Assembly (NCBI RefSeq): GCF_003026495.1
Contig: NZ_PYMA01000022.1
Location: 1 to 64,000 of the forward strand
DNA length: 64,000 nucleotides
Direction: 5' to 3'
Source of the DNA: Photobacterium sanctipauli
GTDB lineage: Bacteria; Pseudomonadota; Gammaproteobacteria; Enterobacterales; Vibrionaceae
The position numbers and the translations under genes were made by a program. This document shows positions 51,757 to 59,969 of the stretch, one piece after another. The notes under the pieces were generated by a model that did not search any database, had not been told where the DNA came from, and saw nothing but the letters and a program-made list of their open reading frames with translations. How positions within the stretch are numbered: position 1 is the stretch's first letter; each line of letters begins with the position of its first letter.

Positions 51757-52884
51757 TTAACGGCGTAATTCCCGAGGAATGGTGACTCGGGGGAATTCAG
51801 GCTTGGTTGGCTGGCGTCCTTGCTTGTATTGCTCCATTTGGAACACGAAGGTCAGGACATGGGCGACAGCGACGTATAATGGAGCAGGGATTTCCTGCCA
51901 CTCGTTGGTTGAGTAGTAAACCGCACGGGTCAACGGCGGGATCTCAACCACAGGGGTATTATGTTGACGGGCAATGCCTTGCATCTGGATGGCGGCATGG
52001 TCGACGGCCTTGGCTATCACATAAGGCGCGCCGGCTTTTTCCAGATCGTATTTCAAGGCCACCGCATAGTGGGTCGGGTTGGTGATCACCACATCGGCCT
52101 GGGGCACGGTCTTCATCATTTGCTTTTGTGCCATTTGGCGCTGCAGCTGGCGGATTCGGCCCTTAATTTCCGGGTTGCCGTCGGTATTCTTGTGCTCGTC
52201 CTTGACCTCTTGTTTGGTCATCTTGAGCTGCTTGGTGTAGTCCCAGCTCGAATAAGGCAGTTCGAGCAAGGCAATGAGTAACAAGGCCAAGCCGTAGCTA
52301 AGCAGCCCCAGCCAAAGGAATTGCAATGTTTGGCTGATGGCGCTGTTGAGCGGCGCCCGCTGCATCGAAATGATATCGGTGATGTTGCTGCTGATTAGCC
52401 AATACAGCGTGGCAGTGATCAGCCCCACCTTGAGGATACTTTTGATCAGCTCAACCAGTGACTTAAGCGAGAACATCCGTTTGACGCCGCTAATTGGGTT
52501 GAGCTTGGAAAACTTGGGTTGGGCCGATTTCCCCGATAGGTTCCAGCCGCCGCGAATAAGGTTGGCGAGCACGGTGATCCCCATCAGCAATGCTAGCATC
52601 GGGGCGACCACGACAAGCATGCTCATGGCACTGTCGCCAAGGTGGCTGAGCATCAAATCGGCATCGAACGCGTCTTGCTTCGACAGTGCCATGTTGCGGC
52701 GGGTGATTTCCAGCACCATGTCTGCCAATTCGCTGGCGAACGCGCTGAGCAGCAACGCGCTGCCGAGGATCATCAAGGCCGTTACCAGTTCCTTGGAGCG
52801 GGGGAGGTTGCCTTCCTCGCGCGCCTTGCGCAGCTTCTGTTGGCTGGGCTGTTCCGTTTTGTCCTGGCTGCTACTCTCGCTCAC
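51757..52884 (-). CDS. lfhB: Flagellar export switch protein FlhB, lateral type
   Basis: Controls the switch from rod-hook to filament export. Four hydrophobic segments (about 33-205) are followed by a cytoplasmic domain with the autocleavage site Asn269-Pro270-Thr271-His272 (NPTH). The N-terminus has the conserved DKTEQPSQQKLRKAREEG. The 375 residues are complete. The GTG start overlaps the TGA stop of the fliR remnant (GTGA), so it was once coupled to fliR. Now it can only be expressed if a promoter lies within the remaining sequence. Confidence 0.9.
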   Translation of the reverse strand: MSESSSQDKTEQPSQQKLRKAREEGNLPRSKELVTALMILGSALLLSAFASELADMVLEITRRNMALSKQDAFDADLMLSHLGDSAMSMLVVVAPMLALLMGITVLANLIRGGWNLSGKSAQPKFSKLNPISGVKRMFSLKSLVELIKSILKVGLITATLYWLISSNITDIISMQRAPLNSAISQTLQFLWLGLLSYGLALLLIALLELPYSSWDYTKQLKMTKQEVKDEHKNTDGNPEIKGRIRQLQRQMAQKQMMKTVPQADVVITNPTHYAVALKYDLEKAGAPYVIAKAVDHAAIQMQGIARQHNTPVVEIPPLTRAVYYSTNEWQEIPAPLYVAVAHVLTFVFQMEQYKQGRQPTKPEFPRVTIPRELRR

Positions 52885-53096
52885 GGCGTCGCCCCCTCAA
52901 GGTTGCGCATCAGTTGCAGGGTTTCGCCGCTAAAGCGGATGAAGTTTTCGGGTAGCCCGGAGTTGGAGATCAGCAGGCACACCAAGCCCAGCAGCATGGT
53001 CATCGGAAAGCCGAGGGCAAACACATTCAGCTGCGGCGCGGCGCGGTTCATCATGCCGAACGCACTGTTGACCAGCAGCATGGCGGTCACCGCGGG
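52881..53096 (-). pseudogene. lfiR: fliR remnant, 3' end only
   Basis: The last 71 or so codons of FliR remain, starting at PAVTAMLLVNSAFGMMNR and running APQLNVFALGFPMT to the stop. A full FliR has about 260 residues, so roughly three quarters of the gene is missing at its 5' end. The frame continues past 53096 into sequence that is antisense to lafU, which is not FliR. The break is sharp, at about 53,097. Confidence 0.88.
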
Positions 53097-53097
53097 T

Positions 53098-53727
53098 CGC
53101 GGTAAAGAGTTGAATTCGATGCTCAAGGGTAAGCACCTCACCACCTCGCAACTGGCGATGTTGGCCAAGGAAGTGGAAGAGATGGCGCAGGCACTGTCGG
53201 CCAATAGCAACGTGGTGCTGGAAGTGGTGCCGCAGGGCTTAAGAATTTTGCTGCAAGACAGCATGGACAACTACATGTTCCAGCGCGGCAGCAGCACCCT
53301 GACGCCGTTTTTCGAAGACATGCTGTACGAGCTGGCGCCGATCCTGGGGCAAATTCGCAACCGCTTGGTGATCAGCGGCCATACCGATAATACCCACTTC
53401 CATTCCTCGGCTTACAGCAACTGGGAGCTATCGGGTGATCGCGCCTTGGTGGCACGCCAGTTTTTGGTTGATTCGGGCCTGCCGGAAACGAACGTACTGC
53501 AGGTGGCGGCGATGGCAGAGCGCATGCTGCTCGACGAGCAAGATCCGCGCAACGGCCAAAACCGCCGTATTGAACTGATGATCCTCACCCCCGAGGCCGA
53601 TGCCCAATTGGCGATGCTATTTGGCAAGGGTGGCAGCGGTGCTCCGGAAGGCAAAGCGATTCAACAAGCCCACCAGTATGCCGAGGCCAACCGCCCGGTA
53701 TCGCGTTTAGAAGCAATGGTAAATTAA
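53098..53727 (+). pseudogene. lafU: lafU (lateral motor stator, MotB-like) remnant, 3' part
   Basis: About 209 codons of the C-terminal region of LafU/MotB remain, starting at GKELNSMLKGKHLTTSQLA. The OmpA-like peptidoglycan-binding domain has VISGHTDNTHFHSSAYSNWELSGDRA (in parts) and NRRIELMILTP near the end. The membrane anchor and plug that make a stator are missing, so no ion channel could form. An internal ATG at 53119 could give a soluble piece. It is joined head-to-head to the fliR remnant and is 2 nt upstream of fliB. Confidence 0.87.
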
Positions 53728-53729
53728 GC

Positions 53730-54923
53730 ATGAGACAAATTGAGGTTATCCCGCAGTTCGTGGATACGTTTTCCTGTATTGCCGACCAGTGTGAAGATCA
53801 CTGCTGTCATGGCTGGAATATCACTATCGATAAGCCGACCTATCGCTTTATGACCGAAAAAAGCGCGTTCAAGGCCAAGTCGCTTGAGGTTATCCAGCGT
53901 ACGCCGGGCAGTGCGGCCTATGCCAAAATAAAATTGGCAGAAAAGGGTGTTTGCCCGTTCAGGGATAGCCAAGGTTTGTGTGATGTCCATGCCGCCCATG
54001 GCCACACCCGCTTGTCGAATACTTGCCAGACCTACCCGCGCTTGAGCCAAACCCGCGGTGATAAGGTTGAGCGTAGCCTGACCCTGTCGTGCCCGGAGGC
54101 GGTGCGCCAGGTGTTGCTGAACCCGTCGGCGATGACATTCCGCGAGCAGGAGGTGTTTAAGTCCAACTTTAAACCGGCCCCTTATCGCCGTCCGGCCTAC
54201 TATGATGCCATTCGCCAGCTGTTTATTGATGTGTTGCTGCTCGAAGAAGTGTCGCTGGAAGCCCGCCTGTTTATGTTGGGGATGGCACTAAAGCAACTAG
54301 ATGCTCACAAAGACGATATGGATAAGTTTAATACCACCTTGTCTTATTGCATCGAGAAAATAACCAATGGTGAATTTTTGTCCATGTTTAATAATATGGA
54401 TAGTGCCGTGGAGCTGCATGCGACATTTTTAATTAAGCTATTTAATGTCCAATTGTCTTTGGGTGTGGTTGATAAGCACGAGCTGGTATTGGATCGGATC
54501 ATGAAAATCCACCAGCAATTAGTATCGACACTCGGCCTGGCCGGTGATGATTTAAATCGCCAGAAAGAAATTTTAATTCAAGGCTTTGACGGTCATTACC
54601 AAAATTATATTCAAGCCAACCCCCATGTATGGATCAATTACTTCATCTACGGCATGTACAAACATGACTTCCCAGCCAAGGGAATGTACGAGGTATTTAG
54701 CGAACTCGTGATTGATTTCTTCTTGCTGCGAGGGGCGCTAACGGCCATTGCATCAGGCCGGGAGCTTGAGGATAATGATCTTATCCATGCAGTACAAAGC
54801 TTCCACCGGGCGCGTAGCAACGGTGTCCGCCTTGAAACAGGCATTAAGGGAATTATTAATAAACACCTTAATGTTGAAGAAGCGATGTTGCCATTAATAT
54901 TACTTAAGGTCAGTGCCAATTAA
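53730..54923 (+). CDS. fliB: Flagellin lysine N-methylase FliB
   Basis: In Salmonella, FliB methylates surface lysines of flagellin. The 397 residues contain the family Cys cluster: Cys16, Cys21, Cys25 and Cys26 in the CIADQCEDHCCHGW segment, then Cys75, Cys84 and Cys99 (CPF...GLC...NTCQTYPR), probably an Fe-S or metal site. The rest is helical. The frame is intact. Its ATG lies 2 nt after the lafU stop, so it was co-transcribed with the lateral motor gene. No flagellin gene is in the window, so its substrate, if any, is encoded elsewhere. Confidence 0.85.
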   Translation: MRQIEVIPQFVDTFSCIADQCEDHCCHGWNITIDKPTYRFMTEKSAFKAKSLEVIQRTPGSAAYAKIKLAEKGVCPFRDSQGLCDVHAAHGHTRLSNTCQTYPRLSQTRGDKVERSLTLSCPEAVRQVLLNPSAMTFREQEVFKSNFKPAPYRRPAYYDAIRQLFIDVLLLEEVSLEARLFMLGMALKQLDAHKDDMDKFNTTLSYCIEKITNGEFLSMFNNMDSAVELHATFLIKLFNVQLSLGVVDKHELVLDRIMKIHQQLVSTLGLAGDDLNRQKEILIQGFDGHYQNYIQANPHVWINYFIYGMYKHDFPAKGMYEVFSELVIDFFLLRGALTAIASGRELEDNDLIHAVQSFHRARSNGVRLETGIKGIINKHLNVEEAMLPLILLKVSAN

Positions 54924-55043
54924 TTCATAGTTGGTGTTGCCTGTTTAGCTGCTGTTATATTTTTTGAATAAATAACAGTTGGGTTTGTTTTATTTTAAGG
55001 CGAAGGTGCTTCTTTGCCTGTTGTTATTTAGTGAGTATAAGTT

Positions 55044-56090
55044 ATGACGGTTTCTGCGTTAACAATTGCAGTTGATGATGGTTCTACCAATGTAAAAGTA
55101 AGTTGGATTGAAAATAACCAGCTGAAAACAATTGTTTCTCCAAACTCTTTTCGTAAAGACTGGAAGAGTGCTGCATTGCGTCGTGACAAAAAGGTTTACA
55201 ACTACACCATTGGCACCACCAAGTACACTTACGATGCGACCTCGGACAAGGCACTGGAAACCACCCATGTTGACTACCAGTACGATGATCTGAACTTGCT
55301 GGCTGTGCACCATGCGTTACTGCAAACCGGCCTTGAGCCTTGCGCGGTGACCTTGGTAGTGACACTGCCGATCACCGAGTTCTACAACTCGGAAGATTGC
55401 CAGCGCAACGAGGAAAACATCGAGAAGAAGCGCCAGAACTTGATGCGCGAGATCGCCCTCAACAAAGGCGAGCTGTTCAACATCGTCGATGTACAGGTAA
55501 TGCCTGAAAGCGTGCCGGCGGTACTGTCGACCCTGATGAATTCAAGCTGCAACGAATTCACCCGCTCCTTGGTGGTTGACTGCGGCGGCACCACGCTGGA
55601 TATGGGCGTGGTGGTCGGTGAGTTCGATGATGTGTCGGCGGTATACGGCAACAAGGAAATTGGCGTGTCCATGGTAACGGATGCAGCCCGCAAGGCATTG
55701 GCGTCGGCAGACAGTGATGCCAGCTATCTGGTGGCAAACGAGCTGATCAAGCGCCGCAACGACATGGACTTCGTGCGCGAGGTGGTGAACGACGAGTCGC
55801 AGATCGACACGATCCTGACCAAGATCGAGAACAAGATCAACGAGCTGGGCAGTGCGGTCGCCCACGAAGCGAAGAAGTTTGCTAAGAACCCTAACCGTGT
55901 TTACTTGGTGGGCGGCGGTGCGTCGTTGATTTACCCTGCGCTTTTGGACGCTTACTCGACACTGGGCGATCGCGTGGTGTTGATCAACGATTCCCAGTCG
56001 GCATTGGCGCGCGAGCTATGCATGTACCACGCCGACGAAGCTACGTTCGATGTATCGCCTGAAACCCTAGTTGAGGTTGCTGATGACTAA
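55044..56090 (+). CDS. parM: ParM/StbA actin-like plasmid segregation ATPase
   Basis: Forms dynamically unstable filaments that push sister plasmids apart. The actin-fold motifs are phosphate 1 DDGSTNVKV (11-19), SPNSF near 32, phosphate 2 DCGGTTLDMG (179-188) and adenosine loop GGGASL (290-295). The match to R1 ParM runs along the full 348 residues, including AVHHALL, VTLPITE and VMPESVPA. The gene overlaps the parR-like gene by 8 nt. The 120-nt gap after fliB has an imperfect hairpin (54953-54979) but no iterated parC repeats that I could see. Presence between chromosomal genes suggests an integrated plasmid or island. Confidence 0.88.
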   Translation: MTVSALTIAVDDGSTNVKVSWIENNQLKTIVSPNSFRKDWKSAALRRDKKVYNYTIGTTKYTYDATSDKALETTHVDYQYDDLNLLAVHHALLQTGLEPCAVTLVVTLPITEFYNSEDCQRNEENIEKKRQNLMREIALNKGELFNIVDVQVMPESVPAVLSTLMNSSCNEFTRSLVVDCGGTTLDMGVVVGEFDDVSAVYGNKEIGVSMVTDAARKALASADSDASYLVANELIKRRNDMDFVREVVNDESQIDTILTKIENKINELGSAVAHEAKKFAKNPNRVYLVGGGASLIYPALLDAYSTLGDRVVLINDSQSALARELCMYHADEATFDVSPETLVEVADD

Positions 56091-56862
56091 TCAGCTCAAG
56101 CGCGTTAACTGCTCGCTGTTTCTCGATCCGGTTAACTCGCCTGCCGACCGCTATGCGGTCGGCATCATGCAGCGCTGGGTCGAAGAGCGCAAGGAGTTGG
56201 TGTCCAACCCCAGTGCCGGTACGGCGTTGCATCGCAACCTGCACATGCACAAGGATATCTACCTTTCCGGCCTGTTCTTGCATTTGCTCAGCCCGGCGTT
56301 GACCAGCCAGCTGGCTGAAGTGCTGTCGGAAAGCAATGTCAACACGGCAATGCTGGCGCAAAAACTCAAGCAATGTGGTTTGGTGCTGCCAAGCGAGGCG
56401 GCGGCCGAACCCGTTCAGCCTGCACCGCTTGAGCTGTCGCCGCAGATCTTGGAGTTGACCTCGGATTTGAAGTCTGAGCTGGCAGCCGTGAAGCAAGAAG
56501 TGCAGCATGGCGTGGGGCAGATGATGAGCCAAGTTGAGCTGCAGGCCCAAGCCGAGCGACAGGCGCAAGCGGATGCACAAGCGCAAGCCCAGCAACCAGC
56601 AGCGCTTGACCCTGCCTTGTTGCAAGAGACGCTGGCAAGCTTGAAGGCCGATATCGCAGCCGAGTTGAAGCAGCAAAGCCAGGCGGCTGAAATAGCCGAG
56701 CTTAAGGCGATGATTTCCGCCCAGAGCCAGCTTATCCGTTCGCTACAGCACAACCAGTCCCAGGCGGCCAACACCGCGCCAGCCAAAGACAAGGCACCGG
56801 AAGTTAACCTGAGCGAGCAGATTGCCAGCGTGCAGAAAATCAAGAAGAAAGGCTTGTTCTAA
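56083..56862 (+). CDS. ParR-like segregation adaptor, probable
   Basis: A 259-residue protein coupled to parM by an 8-nt overlap. The N-terminal 75 residues (RVNCSLFLDPVNSPADRYA near 7) resemble a ribbon-helix-helix-type DNA-binding region of ParR adaptors. A long Gln/Ala-rich helical stretch follows (about 120-200), likely coiled coil, then a basic C-terminal tail (QKIKKKGLF) where R1 ParR binds ParM. The call rests mainly on position and general architecture. It is longer than R1 ParR (117 residues). Confidence 0.65.
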   Translation: MTNQLKRVNCSLFLDPVNSPADRYAVGIMQRWVEERKELVSNPSAGTALHRNLHMHKDIYLSGLFLHLLSPALTSQLAEVLSESNVNTAMLAQKLKQCGLVLPSEAAAEPVQPAPLELSPQILELTSDLKSELAAVKQEVQHGVGQMMSQVELQAQAERQAQADAQAQAQQPAALDPALLQETLASLKADIAAELKQQSQAAEIAELKAMISAQSQLIRSLQHNQSQAANTAPAKDKAPEVNLSEQIASVQKIKKKGLF

Positions 56863-56882
56863 ATAAGCTTTGCCGCAATAAG

Positions 56883-56912
56883 AAACGGAGCCAGGGCGGC
56901 TCCGTTTTTTTA
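56883..56912 (+). terminator. Terminator of parM-parR
   Basis: A 10-bp stem (56883-56892 with 56898-56907) has an AGGGC loop and a long T tract, 20 nt after the parR stop. It may also stop convergent actP transcripts. Confidence 0.92.
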
Positions 56913-56955
56913 TGGGCTATGGATTGAACCTATAGCGGTTCTACCTGCTTACCGA

Positions 56956-58659
56956 TTAGTGGTCGTGGGCTTGGCCCGCCCCTTTCGGATAGCGGATTGA
57001 CTCAACCATATCTTGTACTTCGGTCGGTACTTCGGCAGTGAACTTGTTCACCACAATAGAGACGACGAAGTTCACACACATACCTAGCGTACCGATACCC
57101 TCTGGGCTGATACCGAACCACCAGTTATCCGGCGTGCTTGCCGCTGGGTTGATGAACTTGAAGTAGATGATATAAGCCGCGGTGAATACGATACCCGATA
57201 CCATACCGGCAATCGCCCCTTCCTTGTTCATCTTCTTGTAGAAGATACCCAAGATGATCGCTGGGAAGAACGATGCTGCTGCTAGGCCGAAGGCGAAGGC
57301 CACAACCTGTGCCACGAAGCCCGGTGGGTTGATACCCAGGTATCCGGCACCGACAATCGCTACCGCAGCACCGACACGGGCGGCGAGCAGTTCCTGTTTA
57401 TCGGTCATATCGGGCTTGAAGCCTTTCTTGAGCAAGTCGTGCGATATCGAGGTCGAGATCACCAGTAGCAGACCTGCTGCGGTTGACAGTGCTGCCGCCA
57501 GGCCACCGGCTGCCAGTAGTGCAACGACCCAGTTTGGTAGTTTGGCTAGCTCTGGGCTTGCCAGTACGATGATGTCGCGGTTGATGTTCATTTCGTTGCG
57601 CTCATCGCCCGAGTAGAACATCTTGCCGTCGCCGTTCTTGTCTTCCCAGCTCACTAGGCCCGTTTTTTCCCAGTTGGTTACCCAGCCAGGTGCTTCGGCT
57701 GCTGCCACACCTTTCATGTCTGGGCCGTTGATGGTTTCAATCATGTTGACGCGGGCAAAGGCGGCAACGGCTGGGGCCGTGGTGTAAAGTAGCGAGATGA
57801 ACAGTAGCGCCCAACCAGCTGAGATACGTGCGTCACGTACACGAGGTACCGTGAAGAAGCGGATAATAACGTGTGGTAGACCAGCCGTACCCACCATTAG
57901 CGCGGCACAGATGAAGAATACATCCACCATGCTCTTTGAGCCGTCGGTATAGGCGGTGAACCCGAGTTCGGTCGTCAGGCCGTCCAGCTTGTCCAGTACA
58001 TAGGTGTCGGTACCCGTGATGGTTGAACCCATACCAATTTGAGGAATTGGGTTACCGGTTACCATGATTGAGGTGAAGATAGCAGGTACCAAGAATGCGA
58101 AGATCAATACGCAGAACTGGGCAACCTGGGTGTAGGTGATCCCTTTCATGCCGCCAAGTACCGCATAGAAGAACACGATACCCATACCGATGATGATACC
58201 CATGTTGATATCAACTTCTAGGAAGCGGGCGAATACCACGCCAACCCCACGCATCTGGCCTGCAACATAGGTAAAGGAAACGAAGATGGCACAGAAGACA
58301 GCTACCATACGTGCAGTTTTAGAGTAGTAACGCTCACCGATGAAGTCTGGCACCGTAAACTGGCCGAACTTACGTAGGTAAGGCGCTAGGCAGAGGGCAA
58401 GCAGGACGTAACCACCGGTCCAGCCCATCAGGTAAACCCCGCCGTCATAACCGACGAACGAGATGATACCAGCCATTGAGATAAATGAAGCGGCCGACAT
58501 CCAGTCAGCTGCGGTGGCCATACCGTTGGCAACCGGGTGTACGCCACCGCCGGCCACGTAGAATTCGCTGGTTGAGCCGGCACGGGCCCAAATGGCAATC
58601 CCGATGTATAGCGCAAAGGTGATGCCCACCAAGATAAATGTCCAAGTTTGGATATCCAT
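56956..58659 (-). CDS. actP: Sodium:solute symporter, ActP/VC_2705 type (acetate uptake)
   Basis: Inner-membrane SSS-family transporter with about 13 segments in 567 residues. Conserved blocks are YVAGGGVHPVANGMATAADWMSAAS (in parts, near 35-60), FVGYDGGVY near 70, and HVIIRFFTVP near 270. It is paired with a DUF4212 small subunit, which marks the large-symporter subfamily typified by V. cholerae VC_2705. Acetate or a short carboxylate is the likely substrate, inferred from CrbR and acs nearby. Start ATG lies 10 nt after the small-subunit gene. Confidence 0.9.
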   Translation of the reverse strand: MDIQTWTFILVGITFALYIGIAIWARAGSTSEFYVAGGGVHPVANGMATAADWMSAASFISMAGIISFVGYDGGVYLMGWTGGYVLLALCLAPYLRKFGQFTVPDFIGERYYSKTARMVAVFCAIFVSFTYVAGQMRGVGVVFARFLEVDINMGIIIGMGIVFFYAVLGGMKGITYTQVAQFCVLIFAFLVPAIFTSIMVTGNPIPQIGMGSTITGTDTYVLDKLDGLTTELGFTAYTDGSKSMVDVFFICAALMVGTAGLPHVIIRFFTVPRVRDARISAGWALLFISLLYTTAPAVAAFARVNMIETINGPDMKGVAAAEAPGWVTNWEKTGLVSWEDKNGDGKMFYSGDERNEMNINRDIIVLASPELAKLPNWVVALLAAGGLAAALSTAAGLLLVISTSISHDLLKKGFKPDMTDKQELLAARVGAAVAIVGAGYLGINPPGFVAQVVAFAFGLAAASFFPAIILGIFYKKMNKEGAIAGMVSGIVFTAAYIIYFKFINPAASTPDNWWFGISPEGIGTLGMCVNFVVSIVVNKFTAEVPTEVQDMVESIRYPKGAGQAHDH

Positions 58660-58669
58660 GAGTAACCTC

Positions 58670-58936
58670 TTAGTCTTCTTGTACGTTGAACTTACGATCG
58701 AGCGCGTTCATACGCACTACATAGACAAAAATCAGGGCAACGAAGGTGTAGATAGAGCCTTGCTGCGAGAACCAGAACCCTAGCTTGAAGCCGCCAATTT
58801 GAATGTTGTTCAGGATATCGACGAATAGTACGCCGGCACCAAAAGACACGAGAAACCAGATGGCCAGTAGGGAGCCCATCGTGGCGAGGTTCTCTTTCCA
58901 GTAGGCTTGTGCCTGTTCCTTGGATTCAAACGCCAT
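58670..58936 (-). CDS. DUF4212 small subunit of symporter
   Basis: 88-residue membrane protein with two hydrophobic segments (about 20-42 and 60-78) and the family start AQAYWKENL. It is found upstream of large SSS symporters and is thought to be an accessory subunit, by analogy with yjcH-actP. AAGGAG lies 7 nt before the ATG. Co-transcribed with actP. Confidence 0.9.
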   Translation of the reverse strand: MAFESKEQAQAYWKENLATMGSLLAIWFLVSFGAGVLFVDILNNIQIGGFKLGFWFSQQGSIYTFVALIFVYVVRMNALDRKFNVQED

Positions 58937-59033
58937 TGTTATCTCCTTTCACGTCGTCATAAATCGCGTTAATAAAATGTTACGCAATGACAATAGCAAC
59001 GATTGCTCAAGGAAACAGTGCAACTTTAGTCGA

Positions 59034-59072
59034 GCCAAAAACGGCAAAATCGCCGCAGGAACGGCGATTTTG
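59034..59072 (-). terminator. Terminator of crbR
   Basis: An 11-bp stem (59045-59055 with 59062-59072) has a 6-nt loop and, on the minus strand, is followed by CCGTTTTTGG. It lies about 84 nt after the crbR stop, before the DUF4212-actP operon. Confidence 0.65.
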
Positions 59073-59155
59073 TGAAGTTTGCTGGTTTTTGTTGATGTTG
59101 CGAAAATGTTGCGTTAGCCGAAAGTCTAACGACGAAAAGAAAATAATTTGCCGCG

Positions 59156-59788
59156 TTACGGGTTGATATCCATCTGCTGGAGCAAAATAACCGCCTGGGT
59201 CCGGTTTTTCACTTCGAGCTTGCGGAAAATAGCGGTCATGTGCGCTTTGATGGTGGCTTCCGAGACATTGAGCTCGTAGGCGATTTGCTTGTTGAGCAGG
59301 CCGTCGGACAGCATGCTCAATACCTTGTATTGCTGCGGGGTCAGGGCGGCGATACGCTCGTTCAACGCCTTGAACTCGTCGTCGTCCCCTAATCCCTCCG
59401 GGAACACCGGCTCGCCGTCCAGTACTTGGTTAAGGGAGCCAATCAGCGCCCGCATGTCGCTGGATTTAGGAATGAAGCCAAATGCGCCGTGGTGTTTGAC
59501 CTGGCGGATCACATTGGTTTCTTCGCTGGCTGAAATGACCACGATGGGCAGGTCGGGATATTGGTTGCGCAGTTGGATCAGCCCCGACATGCCGTTGGCA
59601 CCGGGCATTTTCAAGTCCAGCAGCAGCAGATCGACATCCGGCTCTTTGTCGAGTAGGGCAAGCAGGCTATCGAGGGAATCGGCTTCAAGGAGGTTGGCGC
59701 CGCTTATCGCCATGTGCACGGATTGGAACAAGGCATTGCGAAACAGCGGGTGATCATCGGCAATTACAATAGTGTACTGAGCGTCCAT
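59156..59788 (-). CDS. crbR: LuxR-type response regulator CrbR
   Basis: Partner of CrbS in the acetate switch; in V. cholerae it activates acs. The receiver domain (1-120) has acidic residues Asp11/Asp12, phospho-acceptor Asp58 (LLLLDLKMPG) and Lys near 108 (IPKSS). The C-terminal LuxR helix-turn-helix includes LTPQQYKVLSMLSDGLLNKQ and SEATIKAHMTAIFRKL (in parts). The 210 residues are typical. It is separated from crbS by the flagellar/par insert and actP. Confidence 0.9.
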   Translation of the reverse strand: MDAQYTIVIADDHPLFRNALFQSVHMAISGANLLEADSLDSLLALLDKEPDVDLLLLDLKMPGANGMSGLIQLRNQYPDLPIVVISASEETNVIRQVKHHGAFGFIPKSSDMRALIGSLNQVLDGEPVFPEGLGDDDEFKALNERIAALTPQQYKVLSMLSDGLLNKQIAYELNVSEATIKAHMTAIFRKLEVKNRTQAVILLQQMDINP

Positions 59789-59969
59789 GGCAGTTACATC
59801 TTGTGGTTTTTGATTAAGCTATCACCGGACATAAACCAGATCAATTTGTTAACACCTAAGATCTGAACTGGATCGGCTCTGCGCGAGACAAATTCAGCGT
59901 TGAGGTTAAGAAATGTGATTGGGCGGTCGTTTTACCTTAAAGCAGTATGCCCAACAAAGAGTGAACATC

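Noticed and set aside
52881..53270. A minus-strand frame of 129 codons ending in FliR
   Set aside because: Only the last 70 or so codons are FliR-like; the start is antisense to lafU. Treated as a remnant.
52642..53727. A long plus-strand open frame ending in the lafU domain
   Set aside because: Its first 450 or so bases are antisense to flhB and fliR. Only the part from about 53,098 matches LafU. It is a chance extension across the deletion junction.
54924..55043. parC centromere upstream of parM
   Set aside because: Only one 9-base repeat (TTGCCTGTT twice) and an imperfect hairpin are visible; no iterated array.
49559..56955. Flanking direct repeats (att sites) of the insert
   Set aside because: Comparing the crbS-flhA and parR-actP gaps showed only a 7-base match, which is not better than chance. 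No integrase gene is present.
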